Positions 35,207 to 38,696 of a stretch of 38,696 bases of DNA are shown here, in pieces (positions within the stretch are counted from its first letter, which is position 1; every line of letters begins with the position of its first letter). The DNA is taken from assembly GCA_964554265.1 (NCBI GenBank), contig CAZKOB010000019.1, positions 1 to 38,696 on the forward strand. The letters are read 5' to 3'. The notes beneath the pieces were generated by a model. That model made no database searches. It saw only the letters and a list, made by a program, of their open reading frames with translations, and had not been told where the DNA came from. The stretch comes from RGIG8745 sp964554265. GTDB taxonomy: Bacteria; Bacteroidota; Bacteroidia; Bacteroidales; Bacteroidaceae. The translations under genes and the position numbers were made by a program.

Positions 35207-36015
35207 TCCTGACTTCGTCATCATGTCACCCAAACATTCTCATTGAAGACTTTGCTGTTCTTTGATGTCTTTTCATGGGTCCTGACATCCTCATAAATCA
35301 GTCTGGTTATCCCTACGTCATACCATCTATTTGTCATAAATTACGGGCTTTTTCTGACAATCTGAAATGTTAAAATTCAAAGCTCTGAGAATCGCATAAA
35401 ATCAACCAAACCTTACCGAAGTTTCATTTGTGCGATTCTAAGGCCATTTTCAGGCCTTGAATTTCAAATGTAAAAATAATGCAATTTATGTTTTGAAAAG
35501 ATGCATTTGTTTACATTTGCGCATGCTTCGTCTGAAAAAAGAGTACGCTGGAAATAAATTTCGTTCACCTTGAAAAATTTTTTAAAGTGCCTTGTGAAAA
35601 ATTTTTCAAGGTGAACAAAATTTATTTTCAAGGTGAACGAGTTTGAAAAAGTCCGTTTTTCGGGCTGAAATCAGGTGTGTCACAAATTGATTTCTTAAAA
35701 AGTCTAAATCTGATTTTTCAATGTCACGAAAAACAAAGATGGATTTTGGCGGCGAAAAACAAGAATATTGGGCAAATATTTTTATAACTTGCTGATTATC
35801 AACACATCCTATTTTTGTTCTTACTTATACTTGTTACACCTAAAACCGCATCGTTTTGTTGAAATAGTATTTTACTGATTATCAATTGTTTATCAATAGA
35901 ATGTCAAAAATTCAGCAATTATTCATATGTAAACGAATCTTAATTATGTTAATAAAGTTCCGTTTACTATGTGTGGATTTAGTGTCAAAAAGAAAGAAGA
36001 AATGTTTCTGAAAAA
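35207..36015 (-). repeat. Long dispersed repeat, copy E
   Basis: Inverted relative to copy A. It runs from CCTGACTTCGTCATCATGTC (35208-35227) to AAAGAAAGAAGAAATGTTTC (about 35989-36009). The hairpin block is at about 35380-35460. Unlike copies A to D, the middle TTCACCTTGAA motifs here are inverted to each other, making an exact 20-base inverted repeat (35563-35582 and 35597-35616). An extra block at about 35245-35325 is shared with copy D. The AAACCGAACTCGCG end is absent. The small frame is still open on the minus strand (FQPEKRTFSNS to KLHYFYI). Confidence 0.88.
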
Positions 36016-36036
36016 ACTGTTGCTTTTGCTGTTGTT

Positions 36037-36246
36037 TTCACAGACTCCTCCGTCGCTTCGCGCCACCTCCCCTAACTTAGGGGAGGTGCTTAGTTACCTT
36101 GCTCGCTGAAAAGCCAATAGCAGAATAGCATTTACGTCTACTGAGTAACCAGGCTCCTCCCCTAAGTTAGGGGCAATTGCGGAATAGGAGCAATTGGGGA
36201 GCTTGCGACGGAGGGCGTGGCGCGAAGCGACGGAGGAGTCTGTGAA
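36037..36246. mobile_element. MITE-like element with 30-base terminal inverted repeats
   Basis: Arms 36037-36066 and 36217-36246 are exact inverted copies (outer TTCACAGACTCCTCCGTCGC, inner TTCGCGCCAC). Inside are palindromes built on CCCCTAACTTAGGGG and CCCCTAAGTTAGGGG. There is no coding capacity in about 210 bases. The outer CACAGACTCCTC is shared with the inverted repeat at 13960-14042. It sits directly beside the 5' end of repeat copy E. Confidence 0.85.
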
Positions 36247-36313
36247 TACAACCACAAAACACAGTGAATGCACCTACTTACAACCATAAGATTTATGAAA
36301 GGAAGGGGCATTC

Positions 36314-37084
36314 TCACTTTTTACCAATCAAAGGATTAAGATATTGCCCTTTGCCACGAGTGAACCACCCATACTGCACGGCATGTACCGGACACACATG
36401 ATAACAACGCAGACAACCGGCACAGTTATCATACCATACAGGATTCTTGCCGTCCGTAAATGAAATATTATGCAAAGGGCATGCACCGACACACTTCCCA
36501 CAAGCAATACATTTGTCCGTATACCTGAAAGGTTTCGGCGACATGAGAAAACGGTTGAAAAACGGACGGAAGACACGGCTTTTCACCCACGGCAAAGCAC
36601 CGGGAAGAACATCAAAGAAATCATGTTCTCTTCGTTCGACAGCAGCTATCGCATGATGTATCCGTTCTGCTGCCCTGTCGAGCTTCAAACGCTCTCTGTC
36701 TTTCGTATCGACATCAAACCCCGGAAGAGATATATAAGACTCCGGCATCCGGAAATCAACACCGAGACTGCAATGCCAGCCTTTAGACTCCACAGACCGA
36801 CAGAATATCTCCTTTGTCATGCCTGTATCATCACCACACGTACAGAGATAATAGACAAAACCTACATTATCCGCCGACATGTGGCGGATGAATTTCTCGA
36901 CCAAGAGCGGCACACCCCATGCGTAGCAGGGAAACACGAAGCCAAGGCCTTCGTCATCACGCAAGACGTATTCCATGCCTCCGCGAAGTTCATCCGGGAT
37001 AAACTTCAGTTCGTCGCCAAGCGCCGCAGACGCCTGACGCGCCACCCACTCGGAATTGCCGGTACCGGAAAAATAGAAAATCAT
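36314..37084 (-). CDS. EFR1-type flavodoxin-ferredoxin fusion
   Basis: 256 residues. The N-terminal flavodoxin-like part has the phosphate loop FSGTGNSEW (about 5-13) and GFVFPCYAWGVP. The C-terminal part has two 4Fe-4S motifs, CIACGKCVGACP (Cys 192, 195, 198, 202) and CAGCLRCYHVCP (Cys 221, 224, 227, 231). This is the EFR1 layout: flavin and two iron-sulfur clusters in one cytosolic electron carrier, common in anaerobes, with redox partner unknown. It starts one base after the CorA-like gene stop, so the two are co-transcribed. All cluster ligands are present. Confidence 0.93.
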   Translation of the reverse strand: MIFYFSGTGNSEWVARQASAALGDELKFIPDELRGGMEYVLRDDEGLGFVFPCYAWGVPLLVEKFIRHMSADNVGFVYYLCTCGDDTGMTKEIFCRSVESKGWHCSLGVDFRMPESYISLPGFDVDTKDRERLKLDRAAERIHHAIAAVERREHDFFDVLPGALPWVKSRVFRPFFNRFLMSPKPFRYTDKCIACGKCVGACPLHNISFTDGKNPVWYDNCAGCLRCYHVCPVHAVQYGWFTRGKGQYLNPLIGKK

Positions 37085-37085
37085 A

Positions 37086-38048
37086 TCAGAGCCACTGCCT
37101 TTTCTTGAAATATATCCATGAAAGAATTGTCGTCACCACCGACGCACTTATGGCAACAGGAAAACCCCACCACACATTCTCCATTCCGTTGAGAAGGTTC
37201 ATGCCGAAAAGACTTGCTATAAGCGTAGGGAACATGATGAGCATGTTCAGCGACGTAAGCAATCGCATCACAGTATTCATGTTGTTGTTAATGATATTCG
37301 CATAAGTATCCATCGTCGAATTAAGGATATTGATGTAGATGGCAGTCGTTTCACGAGCCTGGTTCATCTCAATATTCACATCCTCTATCAGTTCCGCATC
37401 AAGTTCGTCAACCGGCAGACGGAACTTCAGCTTGGAAAGAAGCGTCTCGTTGCCACGAATGGAAGTGGCAAAATACGTCAGACTGTCTTGAAGACGCGAA
37501 AGGCTGACAAGGTCCTTGTTGTCTATCTGGCGGTCGAGATTACGCTTTGCCTTCTCAATGATGCCATTCACCTGCTTCAGGTATTTCAGATACCAGACAG
37601 ATGCAGAAAGGAACATACGGAACACCAGATCCGCCGCATCGGCAAAGCCTTCGGCACGCCGCATCTGATGGTTCACAAAATCCATCATCATACGGGTTTC
37701 CTGGTGACAAATCGTTATAATCTTGTTGTTCTTGATTACAATACCGAGCGGTATCGTGGTGTACGGAGAACGTGAGGACACACTTTTCAAATGAGGTATA
37801 CGAAGAATAATCATAAGCCAGCCTTCGTCATAATCATAACGCGCCCTCTCATCAGCATCAGCCACGTCCGAAAGAAAATAATCAGGCATGTGGAGTTCGT
37901 TCTCAAGAAAAGTCACATCGTCCTCTACAGGGCATGTCACCTGCACCCAGCATCCCGGCTGCCATGAATCCATCTGCCGTATGCCTCCGTTAAAATTCCA
38001 GAATGTTCGCATTGGTCTGAATCTTTGCTTGTTAAACAATGAAAACAT
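37086..38048 (-). CDS. corA: CorA-family magnesium (divalent cation) transporter
   Basis: 320 residues. A cytosolic N-domain and a long helical part (about 130-260) lead to two C-terminal membrane helices. The GMN selectivity motif is at 282-284, in SLFGMNLLNG, followed by the basic tail KKRQW. CorA pentamers carry magnesium, sometimes cobalt or zinc, into the cell. The first Met (38048) lies 110 bases after the -7 box at 38158-38165; a Met 12 codons later is also possible. It heads a two-gene unit with the EFR1-type gene. No magnesium riboswitch was recognised in the leader. Confidence 0.93.
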   Translation of the reverse strand: MFSLFNKQRFRPMRTFWNFNGGIRQMDSWQPGCWVQVTCPVEDDVTFLENELHMPDYFLSDVADADERARYDYDEGWLMIILRIPHLKSVSSRSPYTTIPLGIVIKNNKIITICHQETRMMMDFVNHQMRRAEGFADAADLVFRMFLSASVWYLKYLKQVNGIIEKAKRNLDRQIDNKDLVSLSRLQDSLTYFATSIRGNETLLSKLKFRLPVDELDAELIEDVNIEMNQARETTAIYINILNSTMDTYANIINNNMNTVMRLLTSLNMLIMFPTLIASLFGMNLLNGMENVWWGFPVAISASVVTTILSWIYFKKRQWL

Positions 38049-38157
38049 AGGGTAAAGATTCAGATGCTCATAAAGAAGCTATGAATCTCTATCCTCACTT
38101 TTCGTTACTATTCGCCGGATAATCGTCCATTTAATTGCCTTTTTGGTTTTGCGGATG

Positions 38158-38186
38158 CAAAGTTAAGCAAAAAAATCATTTTACAA
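38158..38186 (-). promoter_or_regulatory. Promoter of the corA unit
   Basis: Minus-strand TTG (38186-38184), 18 bases, then TAACTTTG (38165-38158). Spacing is two bases shorter than in the other promoters in the window. Confidence 0.6.
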
Positions 38187-38267
38187 CATTTACAGGAAAA
38201 TAAAGTGGCTTTGCATCATGCATAAAAAGACTGTTTTTCCCTTTGGCTGCATGAAACGATGCAAACT

Positions 38268-38696
38268 TTACGCGAGTTCGCGTTTAAGAAAGTCCTGCAA
38301 AAGTGGGTTATCTTGTATGTTTTTTGTATTTCAACTTTGTCATTATGTCACAAAAAGCTTTCTCATCACATCTGTTTGTCATAGATTCTGAGCTTTTCCT
38401 GACAATCCAAAATGTTAAAATCAAGTCTTCGCAGAATCGCATAAAATCGGCCAAACCTTACCGAAGTTCCATTTGCGCGATTCAAAGGCTGTTTTTGAGC
38501 CTTGAATCCAAAATATAAAAATAATACAATTTTCGTTCCGAAAAGACACATTTATTTGCATTCGCGTGTGCCTCGTCTGAAAAAAGAGTACGCTGAAAAT
38601 AAATTTCGTTCACCTTGAAAATTGTTTTAAAGTGCCTTGTGAAAAAAATTTCAAGGTGAACAAAATTTATTTTCAAGGTGAACGAGTTTGAAAACG
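38268..38696 (-). repeat. Long dispersed repeat, copy F, cut by window end
   Basis: Inverted relative to copy A. It begins with TTACGCGAGTTCGCGTTTAAG (the end motif, about 38268-38287, with one change), contains the hairpin block at about 38420-38505, and continues through TTCACCTTGAAAAT motifs arranged like copy E (one inverted) to the window end. Its small hairpin is AAGGCT with AGCCTT, as in copy D. The small frame (38482-38676) is open, with a different C-terminal end (YILDSRLKNSL). Confidence 0.9.

Overview
This window looks like a chromosomal segment from a Bacteroidales bacterium, possibly of the Prevotella/Bacteroides group. Several promoters fit the Bacteroidetes pattern (TTG, about 20 bases, then TAnnTTTG), for example at 961-991, 1723-1753, 10898-10928, 26813-26843 and 27552-27582. 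Housekeeping proteins such as PyrG, YidC, GdhA, AddA/AddB-like proteins, a dipeptidyl-peptidase-like S9 peptidase and an EFR1-type flavodoxin/ferredoxin also fit that group. The species is inferred, not proven.

Layout. 1-991 (minus): tRNA-Asp with promoter and terminator, followed directly by the 5' half of a group II intron that looks class C and has a broken reverse transcriptase ORF. 1190-1687: a small exported protein of unknown function. 2909-9020 (minus): a tight six-gene operon with a four-helix membrane protein, a P-loop GTPase-like protein, three proteins that appear to share an N-terminal domain (HGTPxGH signature in two), and a retropepsin-like aspartic protease lipoprotein. The proteins are predicted to span cytosol, inner membrane and periplasm. 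I know of no characterised system with this composition, and it is the main candidate for an undescribed system. Upstream of it, 9293-9745 (minus) carries a probable structured RNA with its own -7 element and terminator. 10987-13960 (plus): metY, cysK and an ECF-like sigma factor. 15163-24174 (plus): pyrG, yidC, S9 peptidase, an MFS transporter and a POT peptide transporter, ended by a strong terminator. 25346-26680 (minus): gdhA. 27606-35054 (plus): a GT2 glycosyltransferase, then AddA-like and AddB-like helicase-nucleases. 36314-38048 (minus): corA-like gene and an EFR1-type flavodoxin/ferredoxin gene.

The intergenic space is dominated by a long dispersed repeat, called here copies A to F (2131-2926, 9936-10737, 14078-14862, 24308-25232, 35207-36015, 38268-end). 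Each is roughly 800-900 bases and lies between transcription units in either orientation; together they make up over a tenth of the window. All copies carry two or three TTCACCTTGAAAAT motifs, a short frame open in most copies, and a hairpin whose paired bases co-vary between copies, so the element may act as RNA. A second set of short inverted repeats ending in a CACAGACTCCTC motif (13960-14042, 36037-36246) is associated with one end of the long repeats. A separate 50-base inverted repeat lies at 27208-27341.

Working together: S9 peptidase, POT transporter and GdhA would suit peptide and amino acid use (periplasmic cleavage, uptake, glutamate deamination). MetY and CysK both incorporate sulfide into amino acids. 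AddA/AddB form a recombination helicase-nuclease pair.
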